This document shows positions 19,358-28,278 of a stretch of 33,045 nt of DNA, piece after piece. Under the pieces are notes generated by a model that was not told the origin of the DNA, did not search any database, and saw nothing but the letters and a program-made list of their open reading frames with translations. Made by a program: the position numbers and the translations under genes. Position 1 is the first letter of the stretch, and the number at the start of each line of letters is the position of its first letter. This stretch comes from Parietichytrium sp. I65-24A (Eukaryota > Sar > Bigyra > Thraustochytrida > Thraustochytriidae), in assembly GCA_012862575.1 (NCBI GenBank), contig BLSF01000142.1:1-33045 (forward strand), given 5' to 3'.

Positions 19358-19381
19358 ATGTTCGTTTGTGTTCGTAGTTCT
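19358..19381 (+). repeat. 24-bp direct repeat, copy 2
   Basis: Perfect copy of 19257-19280, ending 30 bp before the first in-frame ATG (19411) of the WD40/coiled-coil gene. Confidence 0.9.
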
Positions 19382-19410
19382 TCAAATTGATTCCATACTG
19401 TTCCCCGTGC

Positions 19411-21963
19411 ATGCAAAATTTGAACTTTTTTCCCTCCCATCACTCCCATCCCAACACAGGCGTGTCCCACCGCGTCTCTGTCCCACGAGGACCACAAGTG
19501 TACGCGGCGCGTACGCTCATCGTTGAGGCACCAAGAGACGCAGGAGCTGCAATTTCCGCGGAGATCGAAGAGGGAATGGAGCTGGGCTTGGCGCCTTTGG
19601 TCTTGCGCGCAGCGGATGGCGGCCGAGTGGATCGCGCAGGCAATGGGGAAAATGCGTTTAATGCATTCAATTCATTCAATTCGTTCAATGCATTCAATGA
19701 ATTGAATGCGGTGTCGTGCATGTCAATGTCGGCGTCGATGCTGGTGTGCGGAGGTCGGCGCGGGAGATTGCAGGTTGGCAGGGTTGGGCGGGGATCAAAT
19801 TTCGATGCGAATGCCAATGTCAATGCCAATGTCAATGCCAATACCAATGCCAATGCCAATGTCAATGCCAATGTCAATGTCAATGTGGATGTGGATGTGG
19901 AGGCGATGGAGGGCTTTGCATTGTGCCCCGAAGGAGGGAGTAGGAGAGGAAATGCGGGAGTTCCGGACTCGAGCATCCTTGCGCCCGTGAATCATGTGCA
20001 CTGGGTGGATGTGGAGAGCAGGCTGGTGGTGCTCACGCTTTGGCAGAGTCACCAAGTGTATTTGTGCTGCTTGGATGCGTCCAAGCCGGAGGTGCTTGGT
20101 CTTTCGCCTCCTAGTACAGCGTCCAAAAAGCTAGGCGCGGTGTCTGCTCTCTCCGTTCAGTGTGCGCCCGGACTGCTTGGAATGTTTTTTGGCTCTGACA
20201 AAGGCCAACTACACTACGTTGAACTGTTCAATAGCTCAGACCATGAGAGAATCTTGAGCGCGCACTCAGACCTTGCGCAATCGAATCTCGCGGTGGAGTC
20301 TCTCTTTTCCGCTGACGAGAGTAACGAGGACCACGTGGAAATTTGCTCAACGTGTATAATTGCCAGAGAGACTGGGAATGTTCTTGCCGCCGGACTTTCG
20401 AATGGGACAATTGTGTTCTGGGACTGTACAGACAAAACTGCGATCAGAAAAACTCACATTTTACAAGCCGGGGATTGCTCGATTCTTTGCCTTTCGAGCG
20501 CTGTGCACGGCCCTAGCAAGCAGCAGATTCTCGTTTCCGGCACCGAGACTGGTCTGGTCCTGCTGTGGGATCTCGAGAGGATGGCGAGCGGAGACCAGGA
20601 CATGCTAATATCTTCCCTGAGCAATTATAGTGGCGAGGCGGTTTTGGCGATCGAAATGCATGCACATAGCTCAGGTCAGCAACAAGTTTCTTTGTTTGTT
20701 GGCGATGATGAGGGTGAGCTCAGCGAATACTGTACAGCTGGCATTGAAAAGCTCGGCGCCTCCACGGATTGGATTCTGAAGAATCGCACCCGCATGGGTT
20801 CTCCGATAAGCTCTGTAGTGTATTGCGAATCACAGCAGTGTACACTTGCGGCGACGTGCGAAAACGGGATCTGTATCGTCGGCCGCACACCCCGACGCAG
20901 TGTGAGACCACATAATGTAGAGCTTTCGGAGCTCCTTGGAAACGCTGAGAGCAGTACCGACGAAAGTGACTCCGAAATTGAGTCCGAATCAGAGTCTGTG
21001 TCCGACGAGGAATCTAGACCTGAACGAATACCCGAGCCGCAGCCTGCTCCCCGAGTCAGCCCACACCCCCCTCGCCAGCGCCAATGTTCGGAGGACAGTG
21101 ACTCGAGCTGTGAGGAAAGTAAAACAGGATATTCGAGCGAAGAAACCGATGAAGACTCACTTGTGAATCCTCCACTCCCGCAACCAAGGGCGTATCCATC
21201 TCCAATCAGGGTCCAAAGTCGCTCTCAAGCCAAGACGGCTCACGAAACGTGCTACAACGGCCTCGTGGACAGAGACGTCCCCCCTCTACCACTTAGTATT
21301 TACGCGGAGCCATCGCTCCACTCGAGCAAAAAAATCCAGGCAGCACTGGAAAAGCTGTGCCTGAAACGGCTCGACGAGGACATGGCAACGACTTCCTTGG
21401 ACGAGGAGGAAGAGCGCAAAGCTGCGGCACGGGCCTTACACATTTCAAGACACGACAGACTTTATCAGGGGCTCATTCCAGTTGAGTCAGGCTACACTCC
21501 AAAGCCACCTCCAAGGAGGCTGAATCGAGCATTGGAAGAGAAACTAAAACACCGGAAGACCATTATGCAGCTTCAGGAAGAGACGATCGAAAAGCATCGT
21601 CTTCAGCGACTCTCCAAGCAGGTAGATGAGCAAGCCGCAAAGTATGAACGCTATTACCGAGCGGCGGCCCACGACGACGACGAGGACAACAGCGAGAGCG
21701 AACAGGTCTGCCCAACTTCCAGTAAAGATCATGCCCAGCAAAGCTTCTTGTCTGATGAAAACAGATTTGCAGATGGCGACGGGGCCGCAGATGATGTTTT
21801 GAGCGAGGTGGCAAGCTTTGGGGAAGTCGGGAAAGAAGACCATGACCGGTGGCTACAGTCTTTCAAACAAAGCTGGGCACGGCCAGAGTTCTATCTTAGC
21901 AAACAGGACGATGGGCGCGTCGGATTTCACAACTTCCGCTCGCTTGGTGGTGGCGCATCGTGA
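19411..21963 (+). CDS. WD40-repeat protein with acidic linker and C-terminal coiled coil
   Basis: 850 residues from ATG 19411; later in-frame ATGs at 19576 and 19906 are credible alternatives, because the first 165 residues are low complexity. The N-terminal part contains an F-N-A/S run (19654-19710) and an alternating Asn-Ala/Asn-Val/Asp-Val tract (about 19801-19902), both encoded by short tandem repeats. WD40 blades follow, clearest in ETGNVLAAGLSNGTIVFWD and ILVSGTETGLVLLWDLERM. Around residue 515-545 is a Ser/Glu/Asp-rich acidic stretch, and near 705-755 a charged coiled coil (EEKLKHRKTIMQLQEET). The C-terminal 50 residues (DRWLQSFKQSWARPEFYL) look folded. I do not recognise the family; a scaffold role is plausible. 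Two AATAAA signals follow (22119-22124, 22148-22153). Confidence 0.75.
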   Translation: MQNLNFFPSHHSHPNTGVSHRVSVPRGPQVYAARTLIVEAPRDAGAAISAEIEEGMELGLAPLVLRAADGGRVDRAGNGENAFNAFNSFNSFNAFNELNAVSCMSMSASMLVCGGRRGRLQVGRVGRGSNFDANANVNANVNANTNANANVNANVNVNVDVDVEAMEGFALCPEGGSRRGNAGVPDSSILAPVNHVHWVDVESRLVVLTLWQSHQVYLCCLDASKPEVLGLSPPSTASKKLGAVSALSVQCAPGLLGMFFGSDKGQLHYVELFNSSDHERILSAHSDLAQSNLAVESLFSADESNEDHVEICSTCIIARETGNVLAAGLSNGTIVFWDCTDKTAIRKTHILQAGDCSILCLSSAVHGPSKQQILVSGTETGLVLLWDLERMASGDQDMLISSLSNYSGEAVLAIEMHAHSSGQQQVSLFVGDDEGELSEYCTAGIEKLGASTDWILKNRTRMGSPISSVVYCESQQCTLAATCENGICIVGRTPRRSVRPHNVELSELLGNAESSTDESDSEIESESESVSDEESRPERIPEPQPAPRVSPHPPRQRQCSEDSDSSCEESKTGYSSEETDEDSLVNPPLPQPRAYPSPIRVQSRSQAKTAHETCYNGLVDRDVPPLPLSIYAEPSLHSSKKIQAALEKLCLKRLDEDMATTSLDEEEERKAAARALHISRHDRLYQGLIPVESGYTPKPPPRRLNRALEEKLKHRKTIMQLQEETIEKHRLQRLSKQVDEQAAKYERYYRAAAHDDDEDNSESEQVCPTSSKDHAQQSFLSDENRFADGDGAADDVLSEVASFGEVGKEDHDRWLQSFKQSWARPEFYLSKQDDGRVGFHNFRSLGGGAS
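19801..19902 (+). repeat. AATGCC/AATGTC/GATGTG hexanucleotide array inside a coding frame
   Basis: About 17 units of a six-base motif, AATGCC and AATGTC alternating and drifting to GATGTG at the 3' end. All six frames are free of stops across it, so openness here does not by itself prove coding. In the gene's frame it gives Asn-Ala, Asn-Val and Asp-Val pairs. Confidence 0.9.
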
Positions 21964-22217
21964 AACTTGCGAGGCCGACGGTGCCTGCGTCTAGGGGCGC
22001 CCGATGTTTTAAGCTGATGCCCTCCGGCCTTAGTCGTCAAGAAAATACGTGCCAGGTGTACACGTAGAAAGTTGGGCTCGTATAGTGTTCATAAGTTTCA
22101 GTTGTTCTAATTTAAAAAAATAAACTAACACGTTTTGTCCGTACACAAATAAATATACACAGAGAGGAGAATGAAGAAGTTTCACACGCGATCGAGATCC
22201 CTCTCGAAGTGAAATCC
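21964..22217. terminator. Convergent 3' region with two AATAAA signals
   Basis: Separates the plus-strand WD40 gene from the minus-strand ADP-ribosyltransferase by 254 bp. AATAAA at 22119-22124 and 22148-22153 serve the plus-strand transcript. No complementary signal is obvious for the minus-strand gene. Confidence 0.6.
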
Positions 22218-23483
22218 TCAGACCTGCCCCACAAGTTTCTGAAGAACCATCCTCATTGCTGGCTCCACAGGCAGACTACGCTTCAAAGACCTTTCCAGGT
22301 CATACGGCTTTGCCAATGAGTAAGCCGGACGCCGACGAGCTCCAGGGACTGCTTTGCTGCTGCTGCAGACCATACCGCGCGTTGGAATGAGAGAATGCTT
22401 GATGTCCTCGATCTGAGGATGCCTTTTCACGACAGCGTTCGGCTTGGCCAGGTTCGCATTTTCAAACGTTGATTTTTGTCTAAACGTCACCAGAAATAGC
22501 GGCATAGCTTGCGCCTTGTCATAAGTGACGAGCATGTGCATTTCAGAGGACCTTGACGTGAATGGCCCCCCTTGCACAGAGTCACAAAGAATGTGCGGGT
22601 TCTTAGAGTCCAAGAGTGGCGGCCGAGCGAGGCGATTACACGAGTGCAAGCCCATGTCATACACGTTCCCACAAGCAGCCGTTGCAATGAGGAACTGGCC
22701 TTCGTCTGTCGCGAAGCCTTCTGGGCGATGAGCGTAGTTTTTGGCGCTATAATTCGGAGTAGTGCTAAAGTGAGTTCCGACTCCATAGTTGCCGATCTGA
22801 GCTAGTCTCGGATCGAAGCCTTCGGAGCCCAGGCAAATAAATGCGGGGTCGGTCTTTGCGGTGCCGTGGAAGAGAATTTTCTCGTTAAGGCCGCCGAAGC
22901 CCGGTTTCTTGGCTAGGCGGTTCTTAAAAAAGTCATACTGCTCTTGCAAGAACGGGTTGTGGACCTTCTCAAGGCTGACCAGCTCAAGGTGTTCTCCGCA
23001 CAGCCCCTCGACGTATTCCCAATCCGAAGATCTTGGCGGGACTGTGTACATCGTCGCCTGCTCGCCTTTGATCTGTTCGTATATGACGGACTGCAGAGCG
23101 TCTGCCAGCTTTCGGGGCTCTGCCTCAACTCCAAGTATTAAGAGATAGACCCCGAGCTCCTCCGATGAGGGTGTTTCGGCCGGCTTGAGGCCATGCGCGT
23201 CGAAGGAAACTAGTGCGTGCGCCAACCCCTGGCTGCTCAACCACTGTTCTCCCAATAAATCCTCCTCAACCTTTTGAAGTTTCAGTGCTGCGACAAGCTT
23301 GGACAGTTCGAACACGACCTCTTTGCTTCCGCCTGACACTTCTAACTTTTCTCCGCACTTTGCAGTACTCTCTGTGTCGCCTATCTTGTCGGCGAGATTG
23401 AGGGACCCGGCTAAGTTTACTGTCTCGCGCGGCAGCATTTCGCAATAATCGCCTTCCATGCTCTCTTCATGTCGCTCCTCCAT
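22218..23483 (-). CDS. PARP-family (ARTD) ADP-ribosyltransferase-like protein
   Basis: The ATG at 23483 gives 421 residues. Residues 1-150 match no domain I know. The catalytic domain starts near 155 with VEKVHNPFLQEQYDFFKNRL, the family's 'V..(I/V).NP.L...Y' helix. It continues with ILFHGT (His206), GNYGVGTHFSTTPNYSAKNY, FLIATAACGNVYDMG and MHMLVTYDKAQAMPLFLVTF. Aligned to PARP1 (H862, Y896, E988), the NAD-binding His is kept. The Tyr position is His238 and the Glu position is Met317, so the triad reads H-H-M. Loss of Glu is typical of mono-ADP-ribosylating or inactive PARPs; the Tyr change is less common. It could be a mono-transferase or a catalytically dead binder of ADP-ribose or NAD. 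The last 80 residues are basic and probably disordered. Confidence 0.85.
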   Translation of the reverse strand: MEERHEESMEGDYCEMLPRETVNLAGSLNLADKIGDTESTAKCGEKLEVSGGSKEVVFELSKLVAALKLQKVEEDLLGEQWLSSQGLAHALVSFDAHGLKPAETPSSEELGVYLLILGVEAEPRKLADALQSVIYEQIKGEQATMYTVPPRSSDWEYVEGLCGEHLELVSLEKVHNPFLQEQYDFFKNRLAKKPGFGGLNEKILFHGTAKTDPAFICLGSEGFDPRLAQIGNYGVGTHFSTTPNYSAKNYAHRPEGFATDEGQFLIATAACGNVYDMGLHSCNRLARPPLLDSKNPHILCDSVQGGPFTSRSSEMHMLVTYDKAQAMPLFLVTFRQKSTFENANLAKPNAVVKRHPQIEDIKHSLIPTRGMVCSSSKAVPGARRRPAYSLAKPYDLERSLKRSLPVEPAMRMVLQKLVGQV

Positions 23484-23730
23484 TCCGTCTCTCCTAAAAG
23501 CTGGTCTCGTGCCTTTTCAGGTCTGCCGGTGTTGTGCCCCACACGGCCAACTCAGTACGTTTTGCTTTGACAGTTAGAGCGGCTCGAAGTTTTGATGAAA
23601 TTTGTAGATTCCCCGTTCCGAAAATGACCAGCTGGCAAGAAAAGACCGACCTGCCGCACGTCCTTTGCCTCACGACGCCCTTGACACTAAAGATTCCCAC
23701 ACCTTTCGACGGATAATGTCCACACCGTCC

Positions 23731-23757
23731 TCCAAACTTTCCAAACTTTCCAAACTT
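23731..23757 (+). repeat. 9-bp tandem repeat (TCCAAACTT x3)
   Basis: Three exact units upstream of the minus-strand ADP-ribosyltransferase gene. Confidence 0.9.
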
Positions 23758-23810
23758 GCAACTTCAAGCACTCTCTCTGTCTCTCTCTTTTTACACGTTC
23801 TGCTTGCGCG

Positions 23811-23842
23811 CTCTTGATCTCTTGATCTCTTGAGCTCTTGGT
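23811..23842 (+). repeat. 8-bp tandem repeat (CTCTTGRT-like x4)
   Basis: CTCTTGAT twice, then CTCTTGAG and CTCTTGGT. Confidence 0.85.
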
Positions 23843-23950
23843 CGCGGCAACTCGTTCCTTGGCCAGTTCAAAGCTCTTCCCGCATTCAACTTATTCAACA
23901 TCCATTCAACATTCAACATTCGAATTCACAGTTCAGGTTTTGAACCTTCC

Positions 23951-23971
23951 ACTTTCCACTTTCCACTTTCC
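23951..23971 (+). repeat. 7-bp tandem repeat (ACTTTCC x3)
   Basis: Three exact units, followed directly by an ATTG x3 run. Confidence 0.9.
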
Positions 23972-24639
23972 ATTGATTGATTGCTCATAGATGATCGTGA
24001 TCCCATTCCACTACACTTCCCACACATTTCCCTTCACGCCCAGCTACAAGATTCCATAGAACTACCTCTCTCCATACATATGTCTCCCGTCGCTCGGACT
24101 AGTCGGTTGATAAGGATTGTTACTGAACACACACGTTCTCAGTTAGTCACACTTCCTTTCCTTTCGTTTCTTCTTTCTTCCTTTTCCTCCTCCTCGCCGG
24201 CAGACTATGGTTCTCTCTATTGTTTCCCACTGTGGATGGCTAGCGCGCAAGGTAAGTGTGAAGTAGGGGTGGTCGATGATAGTCTTTAGATATGGTAAAT
24301 GGTAGGGTGGGCTCTTATACAGAGGGAGTGGTAAGGGTCCACCCACGGCCGACGGGTCTTTCGTTGGGAGTTGGTTAGAAGTTATCATGATTAGCTGTAA
24401 GGATGGCCAAAGGTATTATTGTATGTTATCAAAATGCTATTTAAGCGATGCTAATGATATAATAAGACCCAGCCGACTTGCACCGGATTTTCTCTCCACC
24501 TGCGAAGAATACCGTACACGACGGAGGTTAGACCTACATCACTACGACCACCTACCTCAAACATTACGAGCGTCCTGGTGTTGAAGGAAGTGCGAGGAAG
24601 GAGGAGTGTGCATCGCAGCGGAGAAACGCAGGCTACTAC

Positions 24640-24900
24640 CCAATTAGTGTCTGGCGTAAGACTCCGTGCCCCGAAGTTCGGTTGCAGAGAGGGCGAAATG
24701 GCTCGAATCCCCGGGTTCTCACGAAAGTTGTAAGACCTGGCTAGAGGAAAGCTTAGTCCAGGTCGGGCGAGTGAGCGTCCGTCGGAAACAGGAATCGGGT
24801 TAATCGGGTCCCGACTTATCGGAAAGAGCGGTCGGTTCTTCGGTGTTCTTGTTCAAGGCGTTCGATGATTCTTGAAAGCGATGGAAAGGTGGAAAGTGTG
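24640..24900 (+). ncRNA. Possible structured RNA (tentative)
   Basis: Dense local stems suggest a folded RNA: GTCT/AGAC near 24650-24665, CCGA-AGT-TCGG near 24671, GAATCC/GGGTTC at about 24705-24720, a 7-bp GACCTGG (24734-24740) with CCAGGTC (24758-24764) enclosing CTAGAGGAAAGCTTAG, and TTCAAG/CTTGAA near 24853-24877. GAGGAAAG followed later by ACAGGAA (ANAGNNA) recalls the CR-I and CR-IV boxes of RNase P/MRP RNA, but their spacing and the rest of the consensus do not convincingly fit. Strand is a guess. Confidence 0.2.
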
Positions 24901-24933
24901 GAGGCGGAAATGATTGTTTGCTCTTCGCGTCTA

Positions 24934-24954
24934 AATTCTGAATTCTGAATTCTG
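24934..24954 (+). repeat. 7-bp tandem repeat (AATTCTG x3)
   Basis: Three exact units in non-coding DNA. Confidence 0.9.
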
Positions 24955-26469
24955 AACGAGTTATTCTTCTGAGCCAGCACTAACCTAAGCGCGTTGAAGC
25001 TGCTCTCGTTTCTAGTACTCGATTACTCACGGCCACGGGCTTTGGTGTTGCCGAATTCTGTTGCACGTGGATGGTCATGTTTTGGTCACGTGGGGTGACG
25101 CTTTGTTGGTGTTGCGGACTTTTTCTCCTTGGGGATAGTCGCTTTCTCGCTTTCCGATCCCTCAGGCATATCAAGCAGGCACCTTAGGCTCGAGTCGGCC
25201 GGATTGATGTTGATAATGCACGATGTACTTGCACAAAGTTAAGCCTAGTGCTTGATTCCATAGCTTTGTTGCGGAGAGGATTGATGGCGAGCTTGGCTCG
25301 ACGTTTCACTTATCGCCGATTCGATCGGAACTTACTGTTAGGATGATTCACAAAGAGGCATTTGCCCGGAAAGGTACTGAGTACCAACCAGCTTTAGTCT
25401 CGCAGTCCAGTATTTGCACGCAGCTCGCAGCGTCGAGCAAGCTGCAATCGGATTGACTGTATTCGACCCGTTGGTCGGCATTTACGAGAATACATCCCCC
25501 CGGCAGTGTGAAAACATGTGAAAACGACTGCATCACAACATGCATCCAGTAAACCATCCCAAGGCTCCACATTGTGGCGTGCGAAGTTCGGATGTGACAA
25601 AGCTTTGTCGTCTGATTTCTATCCTTTGAATCGGTAACATGGCAACCTCTGCATGTCTACTGCCCTGTCAAGAACAACGTGGTACTGTAATGTCTCTGAT
25701 TTCTTCGTAACTTGATCGACTCTAGAGCACACTCGACTGCTCGGCGTATTCATTGTAGACTTTTGGACCCTGCATTTCTGTCCACCGAGAGTTATGAGGG
25801 GCAGGCCAGGGGTGGTCGGGTAATGGAGCGCATCGGATTTGAGACGCAGCGTGAGTCGAGGCAAGCTGTCCTACAAGACCACAGGACCACACGAAAGGGA
25901 GGGGAGGTGCGATGAGACGTCTGTGGGCTCTTGGAACCGATCCGCAGTTTCAAAGAAGCCATTCGAACCATTTGCGTGAGAGCCATGACACACACGCACA
26001 TCATGACACGTGCGAAATACTGACCGCGAGTTCGTACTGTCACAATCTCAAGCGTAGCTCCGCAAATTGACTGAATTCTGTAAAACCGAGCCCTCGTGGG
26101 CTCTGCCTCACTACCGATCTTGCTCCGACGTTGAGAGGTCGGAAGATGCAGCTCGCACCTCCAGTTCGCGACACATGGGCCTTTCGCGGAAATGGAGCAA
26201 AGTGGAGGATGGAGTGCGGCTTGCTTGCTGAATTCTATAAAACTATCCGATGATCGCTGCCAAAAAATGTCTCCCATGCTTCCGTGATTATAGATTAAAT
26301 ACAAGATAAGGGAGGCCATCATGGCGCCCCGCTGCGATCGAATACAGCTCCAATTTGAGAGCAAAGAGGGCCAAGAGTCGCGGCTCGAGAGACCGTCCGA
26401 CTGTAGATTGAATCCTGAACGAGTCGGTGTTCATGTCTTTACTATCAATCATTACCAATCAATGGTTCG

Positions 26470-26505
26470 CAAATGGAAATGCAAATGGAAATGGAAATGC
26501 AAATG
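26470..26505 (+). repeat. Hexanucleotide tract (CAAATG/GAAATG, about 6 units)
   Basis: Alternating CAAATG and GAAATG units. The theme resembles the AAATGC-type tract near 18960-19010, suggesting the same slippage-prone hexamer family elsewhere in this genome. Confidence 0.85.
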
Positions 26506-26913
26506 TGGAGCCCTTTTTCATCTCCCTGCATTGATTGAACAATGACAAAATGAAAAGTGAACGACTTGAATGAAAAATGAAGAACGATAAGCAAAAATAA
26601 GCGCAATACGCCGCTGACTGCGAGTACGCGGGATTCCGCGAGGACCGGACAGTCTCCGCCGAGTCCAGAGCAGGGTCCCCGATGACTTGCCCAGGGCCCA
26701 TCTACAGCTTCTTCTAAAGCAGGACGATGCACACAGAACAGTGAACTTACTCCCAGACCTTGCGCTGGCCAACTTTGTGCACCGCAGACTTGAACCGCGA
26801 GTACACAGCGTACTCGGCACCGGTCCTCGAGTACCAGCGCCAAGCTGAGCCCGGCAGACCTGCCGCCACCTTGCGGACGTTGGGACGGGTAAATAGAAAA
26901 AGAACAGAGGAGG

Positions 26914-28278
26914 ATGCCAAAGTCTCACGAACAGCAGATATGGCAAGTGGCTGGTGCCGTTTGCGTGGCCCTTGGCGTGGCGTACGTAGCGAGTGTGCTC
27001 CTCGGGAGGAAGCCCGCAAACAAAATGGTCCTCGGGAGAGAGGGCGGCCGCGCTGAAAGAGAGCACGCTTTGATGGAGGAAGCAAAGGATGAGGAGGAAG
27101 GTGGCGGCGCAGTCCGCGTCGCGAAAAAGAATGTGCGCTTCGCCGAAACAGAGAGTGTGGCGCACGAGGAGGAAGAAGAGGAAAAGAAGGTGGTGGATAT
27201 TGAGGACCTGGTGGGAAAGTCTCTCATCCCCGCGACTCTGAGGGAGATGAAGATTGGCGGCATCAAGCCATACACGGACAGGGAACGGGAGGCCAAAGTG
27301 GACGAGCTGGAGTCCAAGAATGAGTTTCCGAGCTTCGACAAGCACCTCGAGAAGAATCAGATTGAGCTCAAGCGGGCGGACACCACCGTGATGCAACTCA
27401 ACATTGGATTCTATTGCAACCAAGCGTGCTCGCATTGCCATGTGGACAGCTCGCCGAAGCGCAAAGATATGATGAACCGAGAAGTGGCCAAGCGGTGCAT
27501 CCAGGTGCTGAAGAACTCTCCAACAATTGATACGGTTGACCTCACCGGCGGCGCCCCGGAATTGAATCGCGAGTTCAAATTCCTTGTGGAGGAGTGCTCC
27601 CGCCTCGGTGTGCATGTCATCGATCGGTGCAACCTAACAGTGTTGCTGGAACCTCACCAGGAACAGCTGCCCGCTTTCCTCGCGCAGCACAAGGTACACG
27701 TCATCGCCAGCCTGCCCTGTTACCTGGAGTCCAATGTTGACAAGCAGCGCGGAGACCAGATTTTCCGCAGGAGCATTAAAGGTTTGCAAATTTTGAATCA
27801 GCACGGATATGGTCGGGAAGGAAGTGGCCTCGAACTTGATCTCGTGTACAATCCTACGGGAATCCACTTGCCCCCTCGCAAAGAAAGTCTCGAAGGAGAC
27901 TACAAACGCGTCTTGCGCGACGAATTTGGAATCGAGTTCAATAGGCTGCACTGCATCACCAATATGCCCATCAACAGGTTTTACGATCACCTCAAGTCTA
28001 CTGGAGACCTCGAGAGGTACATGCACATCCTCGTCAACGCGTTCAACCCGCAAGCGTGCGAGTCGATCATGTGCCGCAACTACGTGTCAGTGAACCCCGA
28101 AGGCTTGTTATTCGATTGTGACTTTAACCAACAAACTGGGTTGATATTGCCTGGCCAAAAGGGCGCCTTGTCGATTTTCGACATTGAGTCCACCAAGGAT
28201 CTATTGCAGGTGCCAATCCAAACCAAAAAGTTTTGCTTTGGGTGCACTGCTGGCGCCGGGTCGAGTTGTAGACAGTAA
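26914..28278 (+). CDS. arsS: ArsS-family radical SAM protein with N-terminal membrane anchor
   Basis: The ATG at 26914 gives 454 residues. Residues about 9-31 (QVAGAVCVALGVAYVASVLL) form one transmembrane helix, followed by a 100-residue acidic linker. The catalytic part starts near 160: MQLNIGFYCNQACSHCHVDS carries the radical SAM CxxxCxxC cluster (Cys168, Cys172, Cys175), and DLTGGAPEL is the SAM-binding Gly motif. The C-terminal half has CRNYVSVNPEGLLFDCDFNQ and ends with CFGCTAGAGSSC, the Cys-rich DUF3641 signature of ArsS. ArsS enzymes are tied to arsenosugar synthesis, proposed to act on dimethylarsinate with SAM-derived 5'-deoxyadenosyl. Bacterial ArsS lacks the membrane anchor, so anchoring to an internal membrane seems a eukaryotic addition. 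No arsenite methyltransferase gene is in this window. The family call is strong; the substrate is from family knowledge. Confidence 0.9.
   Translation: MPKSHEQQIWQVAGAVCVALGVAYVASVLLGRKPANKMVLGREGGRAEREHALMEEAKDEEEGGGAVRVAKKNVRFAETESVAHEEEEEEKKVVDIEDLVGKSLIPATLREMKIGGIKPYTDREREAKVDELESKNEFPSFDKHLEKNQIELKRADTTVMQLNIGFYCNQACSHCHVDSSPKRKDMMNREVAKRCIQVLKNSPTIDTVDLTGGAPELNREFKFLVEECSRLGVHVIDRCNLTVLLEPHQEQLPAFLAQHKVHVIASLPCYLESNVDKQRGDQIFRRSIKGLQILNQHGYGREGSGLELDLVYNPTGIHLPPRKESLEGDYKRVLRDEFGIEFNRLHCITNMPINRFYDHLKSTGDLERYMHILVNAFNPQACESIMCRNYVSVNPEGLLFDCDFNQQTGLILPGQKGALSIFDIESTKDLLQVPIQTKKFCFGCTAGAGSSCRQ

Larger units (their letters stand above)
18935..19410. promoter_or_regulatory. Divergent promoter region between TMEM65-like and WD40/coiled-coil genes
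   Basis: The two genes point away from each other. The interval holds an AAATGC/AATTGC hexamer-like tract (about 18955-19018) that would lie in the TMEM65-like leader, a CT-rich stretch (about 19170-19190), and two identical 24-bp direct repeats (19257-19280 and 19358-19381). Confidence 0.45.
23484..26913. other. Long interval without recognisable protein genes
   Basis: The part next to the ADP-ribosyltransferase is leader/promoter. It contains stacked short tandem repeats: TCCAAACTT x3 (23731-23757), CTCTTGAT-like x4 (23811-23842), ACTTTCC x3 (23951-23971) and AATTCTG x3 (24934-24954). A good 5' splice site consensus AAG/GTAAGT occurs at 24248-24256 after a short ORF from 24207, so a small first exon is possible. 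Around 24640-24900 the DNA is rich in local inverted repeats (see separate entry). A 6-bp perfect hairpin GAGCCC-TCGT-GGGCTC lies at 26088-26103, and an AAATGS-type hexamer tract at 26470-26505. ORFs up to 190 codons exist on the minus strand near 25.8-26.4 kb but look non-coding. Confidence 0.4.

Noticed and set aside
19440-19976. 178-codon minus-strand ORF rich in Leu-Ala-Leu-Thr
   Set aside because: The hexamer array has no stops in any frame, so this is an artefact opposite the WD40 gene.
23494-23700. 68-codon minus-strand ORF just upstream of the ADP-ribosyltransferase
   Set aside because: It ends with its own stop before the ATG at 23483, has no recognisable motif, and is most simply leader sequence.
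25792-26364. 190-codon minus-strand ORF
   Set aside because: No domain, irregular composition and no promoter or homologue recognised. Neighbouring minus-strand ORFs (25348-25864) gave a weak impression of a decayed mobile element that I could not support.
26518-27615. 365-codon minus-strand ORF
   Set aside because: Antisense to the ArsS gene; its composition is His/Arg/Leu-rich and shows no family motif.
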